Shown here one piece after another: positions 8,761 through 16,609 of a stretch of 64,000 bases of DNA (positions within the stretch are counted from its first letter, which is position 1; each line of letters starts with the position of its first letter). This DNA is from Rhizobium sp. CF080 (GTDB lineage Bacteria; Pseudomonadota; Alphaproteobacteria; Rhizobiales; Rhizobiaceae), in assembly GCF_000282095.2 (NCBI RefSeq), contig NZ_AKKC02000015.1, forward strand, positions 186,001 to 250,000, in the 5' to 3' direction. Below the pieces are notes generated by a model, which was not told the DNA's origin, searched no databases, and saw only the letters and a list, made by a program, of their open reading frames with translations. The position numbers and the translations under genes were made by a program.

Positions 8761-9519
8761 TTAGCCGATTTGCATCAGGATTGGAAAGGTCTGCTGGAAC
8801 CAGATTGCGGCAGACGTGACGAAACCGAAGATGAACGCAAGCCCGGTGAGGATCAGGAAGACGCCCATGACCTTCTCGACCATGCCGAGATGACGGCGGA
8901 AACGGGTCAGGAACCGCATGAAAGCGCCGGAGAAGCCGGCGGCGATCCAGAACGGCACGGCAAGGCCGAGCGAATAGATGGCAAGCAGCGCCGCCCCTTC
9001 GCCGACCGTGTCGCGGGATGCGGCGACGCCGAGGATCGCGCCCAGCACCGGACCGATACAGGGTGTCCAGCCGAAGGCGAAGGCAAGCCCCATGACATAG
9101 GCGCCGGAGAGCGTTGCCGGCTGCCCCCCGCCCTGGAAACGGGCCTCGCGCGCCAGAAGACCTATCCGGAATACGCCAAGGAAATTCAGCCCCATGACGA
9201 TGATGATCAAGCCGCCGAGCTTGGAGAGAAGATCGAGATGCTGGCGTAGCAAAACGCCGATTGTCGAGGCGCCGGCCCCGAGAGCCACGAAGACGGTCGC
9301 GAAGCCGAGCGTGAAGAACAGCGCCGACTTCAGCACCGCCCGGCGTGTCCCTGCCCCCGATTCGATCACCGCAGCCCCTCCGCCGCCACGGAACTGCTCG
9401 ACCGAAACGCCCGCCATGTAACAGAGATAGGGCGGCACGAGCGGCAGCACGCAAGGGGAGAGAAACGACAGGGCGCCGGCAAGAAGCGCGCTCAGCAGGG
9501 ATATTTCGGCAATCGACAC
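8761..9519 (-). CDS. ccdA: CcdA-like cytochrome c biogenesis / thiol-disulfide membrane reductase
   Basis: Inner-membrane protein of about 252 residues with six spans, expected to carry reducing equivalents from cytoplasmic thioredoxin to periplasmic thiol proteins such as those serving cytochrome c maturation. The two family cysteines are present: LSPCVLPLVPPYLC near residue 23 and FGWTPCIGPVLGA in the second half. The GTG at 9519 is preceded by GGAG at 7 bases and gives the family-like N-terminus SIAEISLLSALLAGALSFLSPC; an in-frame extension upstream to 9675 has no hydrophobic or conserved character. It lies 46 bases downstream of the AEC gene on the same strand. Confidence 0.85.
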   Translation of the reverse strand: MSIAEISLLSALLAGALSFLSPCVLPLVPPYLCYMAGVSVEQFRGGGGAAVIESGAGTRRAVLKSALFFTLGFATVFVALGAGASTIGVLLRQHLDLLSKLGGLIIIVMGLNFLGVFRIGLLAREARFQGGGQPATLSGAYVMGLAFAFGWTPCIGPVLGAILGVAASRDTVGEGAALLAIYSLGLAVPFWIAAGFSGAFMRFLTRFRRHLGMVEKVMGVFLILTGLAFIFGFVTSAAIWFQQTFPILMQIG

Positions 9520-9724
9520 GTGTGGCTCCGAATGGCGGGCCTTTCGGGAGCCCGCGTCTTGCGCTTCAGGTAATGGCCTGACGCGACGAATGCCAATCAC
9601 CTTTTCGCACGGCGACGGAAAAGCGGCAGATAGCCGCATTTTTGCTGTTTTTGCGGGTTGACCGCAAGGGGTCACCTGCCTATGTTCCGCGCACTTTCAA
9701 GGACGCGCTTACCCGCGGCCGCGG

Positions 9725-9800
9725 GAGAGCGTAGCTCAGTCGGTAGAGCAACTGACTTTTAATCAGTAGGTCCAGGGTTCGAATCCCTGCGCTCTCACCA
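9725..9800 (+). tRNA. tRNA-Lys (anticodon TTT)
   Basis: 76-base cloverleaf. The acceptor stem GAGAGCG pairs with CGCTCTC; the D-arm is GCTCAGTCGGTAGAGC; the anticodon stem ACTGA/TCAGT has loop CTTTTAA with TTT at 9758-9760; the T-arm CAGGGTTCGAATCCCTG is perfect. A discriminator A and encoded CCA end at 9800. No tRNA neighbour is seen. tRNA genes are common integration sites, but no integrase or direct repeat of the 3' end is visible nearby. Confidence 0.98.
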
Positions 9801-10426
9801 TTAAAATTTCCTCATCTTTCCCGCCGAACCCATTCATTACAGCCGCGTCACGTTTCCACGGCAACCCACGGGATACCTGGAAGTAACCGACATTCCAGCA
9901 AGCCATTGAAAAATAACACTTCCGCCAGCGGCGCCACATCCTGGGCCTTAGGATTTGGCCCAAAATTCGGCAAAGCGCAGCGCCGGAACCTTATTTATTG
10001 TTAAGCTGACCTTTGCCGCTTCGGGGCGTATTTTCATCTCCAAGACTGAATGCTGCCGGCGGCCAGAAGATGTCATGACGGCAGAGGCAGTTCCAGAACC
10101 GTTCACTCAAGGTGGAGCTCTCGCATGCGCTCGCTTGTTCCGATAAACCAGCATTCCCCGGTGCCGCCGGCGTCCTGCCCGGTCACGCACCTCACCGGAC
10201 CGCCCGGCGATCGCTTTCGATCGTAAGAAAGTTCAGGCCGTTTCGCCTGTCCCTCGGTGATCCGGTTTTCCCAAGCAACGGCTTTACTCTGAAGCCGGCT
10301 TTTGAGCCTCGCAGATCTTAAAACCCAACCGATCAGCCGCTGTGTCCTCACGCGGCTTCGATCCCCCTTGCCCTGAATGCGCCCGCCTCCCGGCGCCAGG
10401 ACATGCAGACAAAAAGGAAGACCTTC
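9801..10426. other. Long intergenic region between tRNA-Lys and the DegP gene
   Basis: About 626 bases without a convincing gene. The short open frames in it lack ribosome binding sites and rhizobial codon bias. A GGAAC element at about 9984 resembles an EcfG -35 box, but no CGTT-like -10 follows at 16-18 bases, so I do not call a promoter. The stretch before 10427 is expected to contain the promoter and a long leader for the stress-type protease. Nothing else is recognised. Confidence 0.5.
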
Positions 10427-11968
10427 ATGTCAGATATCCTTCGCAGACATCGGATCGCGGCACTTCTCGGCGCCGCCATCGTTGCGGTCCCGCTCGCGGT
10501 GCCGGTCATTCTCGGCACCAATGCGGCGCATGCGGCAAACACGGCAACGGCCGTCACCGGCTCCGTTTCCGGCATCGTTGCTCCGGGCGGCTCGTTTGCG
10601 CCGATCGTTTCGGCCGACAAGCCGGCGGTCGTCACCATCACCACCACGATGAAGGCCCAGAACGCCGCTTCTGACGAGAGCTCGCCCTTCGGCGACAATT
10701 CGCCGTTCGATGAGCAGTTCCGGCAGTTCTTCGGCCAGCAGGGCATCCCCATGCCGCGCCAGATGCCGCAGCAACGCCAGGCTCCGCGCGCCGAGGCTCT
10801 CGGCTCCGGCTTCGTCGTTTCGGCGGACGGCTACATCGTCACCAACAACCACGTGATCGACAACGCGATCGATATCAAGGTGACACTCGACGACGGCACG
10901 GAAGTGCCGGCCAAGCTCGTCGGCGCCGATCCGAAATCCGATCTCGCCGTCATCAAGATCAACGCGCCGAAGCCTTTGGCGACCATCGCCTGGGGTGATT
11001 CGGACAAGCTCAATGCCGGCGACCAGATTCTGGCGATCGGCAATCCGTTCGGCATCGGCACGACCGTCACCGCCGGTATCGTTTCGGCCCGCGGCCGCGA
11101 TCTCCACAGCGGCCCCTATGACGATTTCATCCAGATCGACGCGCCGATCAACCATGGAAATTCCGGCGGCCCGCTGGTCGATCTCGAAGGCAAGGTCGTC
11201 GGCATCAACACGGCGATCTATTCGCCGAACGGCGGCAGCGTGGGTGTCGGCTTCGCCATCCCGTCCGATCAGGCCCAGAAGGTCGTCGCCAAGCTGATGA
11301 AGGACGGCTCCATCGAGCACGGCTTCATCGGCGTGCAGATCCAGCCGGTGACGGCGGATGTGGCAAGTGCCATCGGCCTCGACAAGCCGGAAGGGGCGCT
11401 GGTCGCCAATGTCAACGACGACACGCCGGCTGCCAAGGCCGGTGTACAGACCGGCGACGTCATCACCGCGCTCGGCGGCCAGGCGGTCAACTCTCCGCGC
11501 GACCTGTCGCGCATGGTGGCCGACCTGACGCCCGGCGCCAAGGAAGGGCTGACCGTCTGGCGCCAGGGTCAAAGCCGCAGTCTCAGCATCACTGTCGGCG
11601 GCAACGAGCCCGACCAGCAGCAGGCTTCCGCGGACAAGAGCGACAAGTCCATCCAGGGCGCCCAGCGCGTTCCGACCATCGGCATCGGTCTTGCCGACAT
11701 CACCCCCGACATCCGCCAGGCCCTCAACCTTCCGCGCCGGGAAAGCGGTGCCGTGATCGAAAGCGTCGCTCCCGACAAGCCGGCTGCCGATGCGGGCCTG
11801 CAGCCTGGAGACATCATCGTCTCGATCAACCAGCAGCCGGTGAAGTCCGCCAAGGAAGCCAAGACGGCGGTCGCGGAAGCCGGCAAGTCCGGGCGCAAGT
11901 CGGTCCTGCTGCTCATCCAGCGCGGCGAAAACCAGACCTTCGTCGCGGTTCCCTTCTCGATCGGCTGA
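10427..11968 (+). CDS. degP: Do/DegP-type periplasmic serine endopeptidase
   Basis: 513-residue HtrA-family protease/chaperone for misfolded envelope proteins. An N-terminal signal peptide ends near AAHA (about residue 38). The trypsin-like domain has the triad H142 (TNNHVID), D172 (SDLAV) and S246 (HGNSGGP). Two PDZ domains follow, around residues 285-375 and 405-500 (GLQPGDIIVSINQQPV in the second). The ATG at 10427 is chosen over the in-frame ATG at 10403 because AAGGAAG lies 6 bases before it. Rhizobia usually carry several paralogues, so the exact name (degP, degQ or mucD) is uncertain. A strong terminator follows. Confidence 0.92.
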   Translation: MSDILRRHRIAALLGAAIVAVPLAVPVILGTNAAHAANTATAVTGSVSGIVAPGGSFAPIVSADKPAVVTITTTMKAQNAASDESSPFGDNSPFDEQFRQFFGQQGIPMPRQMPQQRQAPRAEALGSGFVVSADGYIVTNNHVIDNAIDIKVTLDDGTEVPAKLVGADPKSDLAVIKINAPKPLATIAWGDSDKLNAGDQILAIGNPFGIGTTVTAGIVSARGRDLHSGPYDDFIQIDAPINHGNSGGPLVDLEGKVVGINTAIYSPNGGSVGVGFAIPSDQAQKVVAKLMKDGSIEHGFIGVQIQPVTADVASAIGLDKPEGALVANVNDDTPAAKAGVQTGDVITALGGQAVNSPRDLSRMVADLTPGAKEGLTVWRQGQSRSLSITVGGNEPDQQQASADKSDKSIQGAQRVPTIGIGLADITPDIRQALNLPRRESGAVIESVAPDKPAADAGLQPGDIIVSINQQPVKSAKEAKTAVAEAGKSGRKSVLLLIQRGENQTFVAVPFSIG

Positions 11969-11983
11969 GCCTCGACACCGCCC

Positions 11984-12289
11984 TTATCGTCTTGGCGCCG
12001 CCCGGTTCTCGTAACCGGGCGGCGTTCTTTTTGCTTCGCCGATAATCCGCGAACCCTCCAGCGTGGCAACGAGTTCGGCAAATCTCGCCCTCGCTCGAGC
12101 AAGCACCAACGCGTCGGCGATCGGTTTGTCCACGACGTTCTCCAGAACCCGCACCACCCGGCGGGCCGCTCTCTTCAATTCGCGGGAGGCGGCTTCGCTG
12201 CACAGGATCTCGGCCGCAAGGATATACATCCGCCGATAGCTTCTGGCTTCGGCGGCTGTCGTCATCCACGTCATATGGAACTCAGTCAT
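11984..12289 (-). CDS. Small conserved-type hypothetical protein (101 aa)
   Basis: No family recognised. The reading frame has good rhizobial codon usage and starts at ATG 12289. The product is charged and helix-rich (ELKRAARRVVRVLENVVDKPIADALVLARARARFAEL), with no signal peptide or membrane span. Its last codons overlap the degP terminator stem, which is unusual, so either the true stop is used through the hairpin or the gene is spurious. A CtrA-type site at 12355-12369 lies 66 bases upstream and could serve this gene as well as the divergent microprotein. Confidence 0.5.
   Translation of the reverse strand: MTEFHMTWMTTAAEARSYRRMYILAAEILCSEAASRELKRAARRVVRVLENVVDKPIADALVLARARARFAELVATLEGSRIIGEAKRTPPGYENRAAPRR
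11996..12030 (+). terminator. Rho-independent terminator of the DegP gene
   Basis: Twelve-base-pair stem CGCCGCCCGGTT / AACCGGGCGGCG (11996-12024) with loop CTCGT, followed by TTCTTTTT. It starts 27 bases after the protease stop codon. Confidence 0.9.
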
Positions 12290-12354
12290 GCGGGCTTAGA
12301 TGGGAGCCGCCCCCTGAAAGTCAGGCGCGCGATAACGATAGAGTCAATCTCGCT

Positions 12355-12369
12355 TTAACCAAAACTTAA
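12355..12369. promoter_or_regulatory. Candidate CtrA binding site (TTAA-N7-TTAA)
   Basis: TTAACCAAAACTTAA matches the full two-half consensus of the alphaproteobacterial cell-cycle regulator CtrA. It sits in the 162-base gap between the divergent genes at 11984-12289 and 12452-12577. The motif is short, so chance occurrence in AT-richer intergenic DNA is possible; the perfect spacing in a high-GC genome makes it worth recording. Confidence 0.5.
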
Positions 12370-12451
12370 GCGTGAATTACCGTCTGCTGATGAAATCGTC
12401 ACCGGAACCTTCGCGCCCATAGGACGTTTGCTCGGCCGAAGGAGCATCGTT

Positions 12452-12577
12452 ATGCGCATTATATTCATAGTCATGATCGTTTCGGTGCTCAGCATCCTGG
12501 CATTCAAATATGCCGACCAGTCGCTCGGCGGCGGCGATATCCTGGCCACCCCCGCGGAGCTCTCGGCTCAGAACTGA
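12452..12577 (+). CDS. 41-residue single-span membrane microprotein
   Basis: Too short for ordinary gene callers, but supported by a clean AAGGAG Shine-Dalgarno 7-8 bases before the ATG and by amino-acid composition. Residues 1-18 (MRIIFIVMIVSVLSILAF) form a hydrophobic span, followed by a short polar tail (KYADQSLGGGDILATP). The only long frame on the opposite strand lacks a start context. It lies 82 bases downstream of a CtrA-type site and 120 bases upstream of the FMN reductase gene. No known family recognised. Confidence 0.6.
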   Translation: MRIIFIVMIVSVLSILAFKYADQSLGGGDILATPAELSAQN

Positions 12578-12697
12578 CACCATCAAGTGAGGCAGCCGAT
12601 CTTTCGACAAGCCCTAGGATTGGCTTGACCGTTCAGGTCTTACCGCCATATTCCTGCGGTCCCGCCCCAATCCATTTTCAAAACGCGAGAGGTTTTC

Positions 12698-13276
12698 ATG
12701 GCCAAGCCAAAGATTGCGATCATCATCAGCAGCACGCGTGATGTCCGGTTCGGCGACAAGCCGGCACAGTGGATCTACGACACGGCATCCAAGCGCGACG
12801 ACATGGAATTCGAGATCGTCGACCTGCGCGATTTCCCGTTGCCGTTCTTCAATGAAAAGGCGTCGAATGCCTGGGTCCCCACCGAAAACGAAGTCGGCCA
12901 GCGCTGGCAGAAGAAGGTGGCCGAATTCGACGGCTATATCTTCGTCGTCGCAGAATACAACCGCTCGATCACGGCCGCGCTGAAGAACGCACTCGACTAT
13001 GCCTACCCGGAATGGAACCGCAAGCCGGCTGCAGCCGTCGGCTACGGCAGCGTCGGCGGCGCCCGGGCGGTCGAACATCTTCGCAACATCGCAGTCGAAC
13101 TGCAGATGGTCCCGACCCGTCCCGGCGTCCACATCCAGGGCGCCGATTTCTTCGCGGTCTGGCAGCAGGGCAAAGCGCTGTCGGAACTGACCCATCTCGA
13201 GCCCGGCGTGAAGACCATGCTCGACGATCTTTCCTGGTGGGCGACAGCGCTCAAGACGGCCCGCGAAAAAGCCTGA
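12698..13276 (+). CDS. NADPH-dependent FMN reductase (flavodoxin-fold quinone/FMN reductase)
   Basis: 192-residue flavodoxin-like protein of the NADPH_dep_FMN_red family (ChrR/SsuE/ArsH relatives). Seen are the N-terminal IAIIISSTRDVRFGDKPAQW, in which the strand and phosphate-binding loop bind FMN, the FVVAEYNRSITAALKNALDY segment (the PEYN-like motif, here AEYN) and the GYGSVGGARAVEHLR loop. Such enzymes reduce FMN, quinones or metal oxyanions with NAD(P)H in the cytoplasm. GAGAGG precedes the ATG. The specific substrate is not deducible. Confidence 0.85.
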   Translation: MAKPKIAIIISSTRDVRFGDKPAQWIYDTASKRDDMEFEIVDLRDFPLPFFNEKASNAWVPTENEVGQRWQKKVAEFDGYIFVVAEYNRSITAALKNALDYAYPEWNRKPAAAVGYGSVGGARAVEHLRNIAVELQMVPTRPGVHIQGADFFAVWQQGKALSELTHLEPGVKTMLDDLSWWATALKTAREKA

Positions 13277-13369
13277 TTACCCATCACGCCGCCTTGATCC
13301 CAGGGTTCCGGTCCCGGCCGGAACCTTCCGGTTTTCCGGGTGTTGTCAGGTAATAGAGGAGTCATTGCC

Positions 13370-13549
13370 ATGAGCGCCCAAAATGTCCTGATTGCCCTGG
13401 GATCCGCGATTGCGGGCGGCCTCGTCGTTGCGCTTCTGATGCATCCGGCCGGACCCACCGCAACCGCGAAGTCGGATCGCCTCAGCGGCCCTCCGGCAGA
13501 GACCGCCTTCCTGCCGGAACGCTTCGGCGTCCCAGGTTCGACACAGTAA
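13370..13549 (+). CDS. 59-residue single-span membrane protein of unknown function
   Basis: The ATG at 13370 is preceded by AGAGGAGT at ideal distance. Residues 6-25 (VLIALGSAIAGGLVVALLMH) form a membrane span, followed by a Pro/Ala/Ser-rich tail ending in GVPGSTQ. A strong bidirectional terminator begins 33 bases after the stop, which supports a genuine transcription unit. No family recognised. It resembles the 41-residue microprotein upstream only in general plan, not in sequence. Confidence 0.65.
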   Translation: MSAQNVLIALGSAIAGGLVVALLMHPAGPTATAKSDRLSGPPAETAFLPERFGVPGSTQ

Positions 13550-13582
13550 CAGCGACACGGTAAAGTTGGGATCTGAAATACG

Positions 13583-13616
13583 AAAAGCCGGCGTCTCTTT
13601 CGAGACGCCGGCTTTT
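13583..13616. terminator. Bidirectional terminator between convergent genes
   Basis: Stem AAAAGCCGGCGTCTC / GAGACGCCGGCTTTTT around loop TTTC, with a T-tract in either reading direction. It serves the 59-residue protein gene on the plus strand and the DUF2171 gene on the minus strand. Confidence 0.9.
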
Positions 13617-13630
13617 TCATATCTACCCAA

Positions 13631-13891
13631 TCAATGAACGGCCTTGCCGCCCTCTTCCTCTTCGAATGTTACCGCGACATCGCCATCGGCCGACAGGCGA
13701 ACTCTGTTTCCTTCGATATCGGCGACGAGTTCGAGCGGGATGAAGTGATGGTGGCCTTCATGGCTGCCCTCACCGCTATCCTTCCTGGTCAGCTTGATAC
13801 GGCTGCCTTCGACGCGATCGACCGTTCCAACATGAACGCCATCCGCGCCGATGACTTCGGCGTGCTCCTTGATTCTTGCAGCATCAATCAT
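13631..13891 (-). CDS. DUF2171 domain protein
   Basis: 86-residue cytoplasmic protein. The sequence MIDAARIKEHAEVIGADGVHVGTVDRVEG and the later HHHFIPLELVADIEGNRVRLS match the small alphaproteobacterial DUF2171 family, whose fold resembles a PRC barrel. The ATG at 13891 has a perfect AAGGAGAT ribosome binding site; a longer in-frame reading to 13993 lacks one. Function unknown; relatives are often seen among general stress genes, but no EcfG-type promoter was found upstream. Confidence 0.75.
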   Translation of the reverse strand: MIDAARIKEHAEVIGADGVHVGTVDRVEGSRIKLTRKDSGEGSHEGHHHFIPLELVADIEGNRVRLSADGDVAVTFEEEEGGKAVH

Positions 13892-14002
13892 GGGAAATCT
13901 CCTTTTCTGCGTTCCGACAACGCATGAACGAAGATATCGATGCATGCTCTTCAAAAACGGAGAGCCTTTTAAAAACGCGCCTGCCGCCGGCAACGGCCGG
14001 AA

Positions 14003-14344
14003 TTACTGGTGCAGGGTGTAAGTCCCCATTTTGCAGATGTCCTGCGTATCTTCCATGTCTTCAAGCTTGGAATCCTCTGAGAATTCGAAGCGCATGTCGT
14101 ATTTGCAGGAACGGCGACCATCGCGGATGGTGATCTTGATGCTCTGGCCCGGCTCCAGCACGTCATCACCGAAAACGTCTTCTTCCCAATTGTCCACGCC
14201 TTCCGGCGAGGTATAAAAGCGCTCAAGTGTACCCTTGGTCTTGTTGATCAGGGTGAACACAAGATCGTCTGCGGCGCGGGTGGCACCCGCGGACACCAGA
14301 ATAGCCGCGAAAGCGCCGGCTAACGCAGAGAATCTCTTAACCAT
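14003..14344 (-). CDS. Small exported protein of unknown function (113 aa)
   Basis: Residues 1-24 are a signal peptide (MVKRFSALAGAFAAILVSAGATRA, cleavage before ADDL). The mature part contains VLEPGQSIKITIRDGRRSCKYD and a second cysteine in QDICKMGTY, so a disulfide is likely in the periplasm. The acidic middle and the pattern 'G-x-S-x-K-I-T-I-x-D-G-R' recall small secreted rhizobial proteins with no assigned role. It is divergent from the MacA-like gene. Confidence 0.7.
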   Translation of the reverse strand: MVKRFSALAGAFAAILVSAGATRAADDLVFTLINKTKGTLERFYTSPEGVDNWEEDVFGDDVLEPGQSIKITIRDGRRSCKYDMRFEFSEDSKLEDMEDTQDICKMGTYTLHQ

Positions 14345-14594
14345 AATACTTTCCCTCTACCCGTGATTGGGTACGGTATTACTATCATCCGCCTGTTAAA
14401 GCATGGTGAAATCACACGTATGCTTGAATACACGTAGGTTACCGATATTTAAGTTTTATCGATTCCGGTTTTATGTCATTGAGAGAGCAGAAGAATTCCG
14501 TCCAGCGACCATGCTTCCGGCGGATTTGCGCCGCACGACGGCGCAGCGGGAGTTTCAGCCCCGGTTGTATCGCTACCCACCAAAGGACAGACCG

Positions 14595-15881
14595 TTGAAC
14601 GTGCAGAACACACCCGACCCGGCAGCAAAGACCAGCGGCGCGCCCGATCTCGCCGCGATCCTGGCCACCTCGGGAAGCCGGCGCAAGAAACGTCGATGGA
14701 TCTGGCCAACGGTCCTTGTCGTGCTCATTGCCGCCGCAGCGGGCGCCTACAGCTATTTCGGCAGCAGCGGGCCGCGCTACGATTACACCACGCAGCCGGC
14801 GAAGCGGGGCGGGCTGTCGGTCATCGTCACGGCGACGGGCTCGGTCCAGCCGACCGATCAGGTGGACATATCGAGCGAACTGTCCGGCACCGTCCGCAAG
14901 GTCCATGTCAGCTATAACAGCGCCGTCAAGCAGGGTGACGTGCTCGCCGAACTCGACACCAACAAGCAGGAAGCGGACGTTCAGAGCGCCCGCGCCCAGC
15001 TCGCTTCGGCAAGGGCCAACGTGCTGAAGGCCGAAGCGGAAGCCGCCTCGGCCAAGAATTCCTTCGACCGCCTGACCGGTCTCGTCAGCAACCGCATTTC
15101 CACCCAGCAGGAGCTCGACGCGGCGAAATTCACCTATGATTCGGCGCTCGCCACCAAGGCGGTCAACGAGGCGTCGGTTCTTTCCGCCGAGGCCAATCTG
15201 CGGCTGTCGGAGCTCAATCTCGTCAAGCTCAAGATCGTCTCGCCGATCGACGGGATCGTCCTGACCCGCGACGTGGATCCGGGCGCCACAGTCGCCTCCT
15301 CGCTCAATGCGCCGGTGCTGTTCACCATTGCCGGCGATCTGAAGCGCATGGAACTGCAGGTGGCCGTCGACGAGGCGGATGTCGGCAATGTCCGGGAAGG
15401 CCAGACGGCGAAATTCTCGGTCGACGCCTATCCGGAGCGTAATTTCCCCGCCACCATCCAGGCGGTGCGCTTCGCATCCGAAACCGTCTCCAATGTCGTG
15501 ACCTACAAAGCAATCCTGACCGTCGACAATGCCGACTTGCTGCTGCGTCCCGGCATGACGGCGACCGCAGACATCACCGTGCAGTCGGTTACCGACTCGC
15601 TCCTCGTCCCGAATGCGGCCTTGCGTTATTCGCCGCCGACGACGGCGCGCAGCCGTGGCAATTTCCTCACCCGGCTGTTCGCGCCGCCCGGTCCGCGCGG
15701 CAATCGCGGCGGCAACGATGCTTCGGGTGCTGGCCGCGCCGTCTGGGTTCTGCGCGCCGGCGTGCCGACGCGGGTGCAGGTCGAAACCGGTCCGACCGAC
15801 GGCCAGTTCACGGTGCTGAAATCCGGCGAGATAAAGGATGGCGATCTCCTGATCACCGATGCCGTCGCCCGGGCGACCTGA
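14595..15881 (+). CDS. MacA/HlyD-family periplasmic adaptor of a tripartite exporter
   Basis: About 428 residues: a short cytoplasmic N-terminus, one membrane anchor (RRWIWPTVLVVLIAAAAGAYSYF), then a lipoyl/barrel adaptor (TATGSVQPTDQVDISSELSG ... VLAELDT), an alpha-helical hairpin rich in Ala/Glu (QSARAQLASARANVLKAEAEAASAKNSFDRL) and the second lipoyl half (VSPIDGIVLTRDVDPGATV). I choose the TTG at 14595 (AAAGGACAG upstream); GTG at 14601 is also possible, and the frame is open to 14403 without conserved content. The next two genes encode its MacB-like ATPase and permease; no TolC gene is in view. Confidence 0.85.
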   Translation: MNVQNTPDPAAKTSGAPDLAAILATSGSRRKKRRWIWPTVLVVLIAAAAGAYSYFGSSGPRYDYTTQPAKRGGLSVIVTATGSVQPTDQVDISSELSGTVRKVHVSYNSAVKQGDVLAELDTNKQEADVQSARAQLASARANVLKAEAEAASAKNSFDRLTGLVSNRISTQQELDAAKFTYDSALATKAVNEASVLSAEANLRLSELNLVKLKIVSPIDGIVLTRDVDPGATVASSLNAPVLFTIAGDLKRMELQVAVDEADVGNVREGQTAKFSVDAYPERNFPATIQAVRFASETVSNVVTYKAILTVDNADLLLRPGMTATADITVQSVTDSLLVPNAALRYSPPTTARSRGNFLTRLFAPPGPRGNRGGNDASGAGRAVWVLRAGVPTRVQVETGPTDGQFTVLKSGEIKDGDLLITDAVARAT

Positions 15882-15892
15882 GGAGGGTTCCG

Positions 15893-16609
15893 ATGACGCT
15901 CCCTCCCATCATCACCTTCAGCCAGGTCTCGAAATTTTACGGGCACGGTGAAGCGACCATCCGCGCGCTGGACCATATCGACCTGTCGATCGCAGCGGGC
16001 GAGTTCGTGTCGATCATGGGGCCGTCCGGCTCGGGCAAATCCACGGCGATGAACATCATCGGCGGGCTCGACCTGCCCTCCTCCGGCGAATACCTGTTCC
16101 AGGGCATTCCGACTAGCGGCTTCGACCGCGCGCAACTGACGCTGCTGCGGCGTCACATGCTCGGCTTCGTCTTCCAGGGGTTCAACCTGCTTGCCCGCAC
16201 ATCCGCCGTCGAGAATGTCGAACTGCCGCTCGTCTACCGTGGCATGGATCACCGCGAGCGGCGCAAGCGTGCGCTCGTCGCGCTGGAACAGGTAGGCCTC
16301 AAGGGCCGCGAGGGCCATACGACCCAGGAACTGTCCGGCGGCCAGCAGCAGCGCGTGGCGATCGCGCGTGCCATCGTCACTGATCCCGCGGTGCTGCTCG
16401 CCGACGAGCCGACCGGCAATCTCGATACCAGGACCAGCGCCGAGATCATGGAGCTGATCACCGGGCTCAATCGCGACAACGGCATCACCGTGATCATGGT
16501 CACTCACGAAGAGGACATCGCCGCCTATGGCAAGCGGCTCCTGCGCTTCGTCGACGGCCATCTCGCCTCCGACCAGGCACAGGTGAAGGAGCACGACCAT
16601 GTTCTTTGA
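15893..16609 (+). CDS. MacB/LolD-type ABC transporter ATP-binding protein
   Basis: 238-residue ATPase for the exporter. Walker A GPSGSGKST is near residue 44, the Q-loop is in FVFQGFNLL, the signature LSGGQQQRVAIARAI is near 145, Walker B is AVLLADEPTGNLD and the switch histidine lies in VTHEEDIA. It starts 12 bases after the adaptor gene and overlaps the permease gene by 11 bases. The split of ATPase and permease into two genes differs from E. coli MacB, where they are fused. Likely substrates are peptides, macrolides or siderophore-like molecules; none is specified. Confidence 0.9.
   Translation: MTLPPIITFSQVSKFYGHGEATIRALDHIDLSIAAGEFVSIMGPSGSGKSTAMNIIGGLDLPSSGEYLFQGIPTSGFDRAQLTLLRRHMLGFVFQGFNLLARTSAVENVELPLVYRGMDHRERRKRALVALEQVGLKGREGHTTQELSGGQQQRVAIARAIVTDPAVLLADEPTGNLDTRTSAEIMELITGLNRDNGITVIMVTHEEDIAAYGKRLLRFVDGHLASDQAQVKEHDHVL

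Noticed and set aside
9725..9800. tRNA-Lys as a genomic island attachment site
   Set aside because: No integrase gene, no repeat of the tRNA 3' end and ordinary core genes on both sides.
9763..9963. Open reading frame overlapping tRNA-Lys
   Set aside because: It covers the tRNA on the opposite strand, has no ribosome site and no protein-like composition.
9984..10005. GGAAC element resembling an EcfG (general stress sigma factor) -35 box
   Set aside because: No CGTT-like -10 element follows at 16-18 bases.
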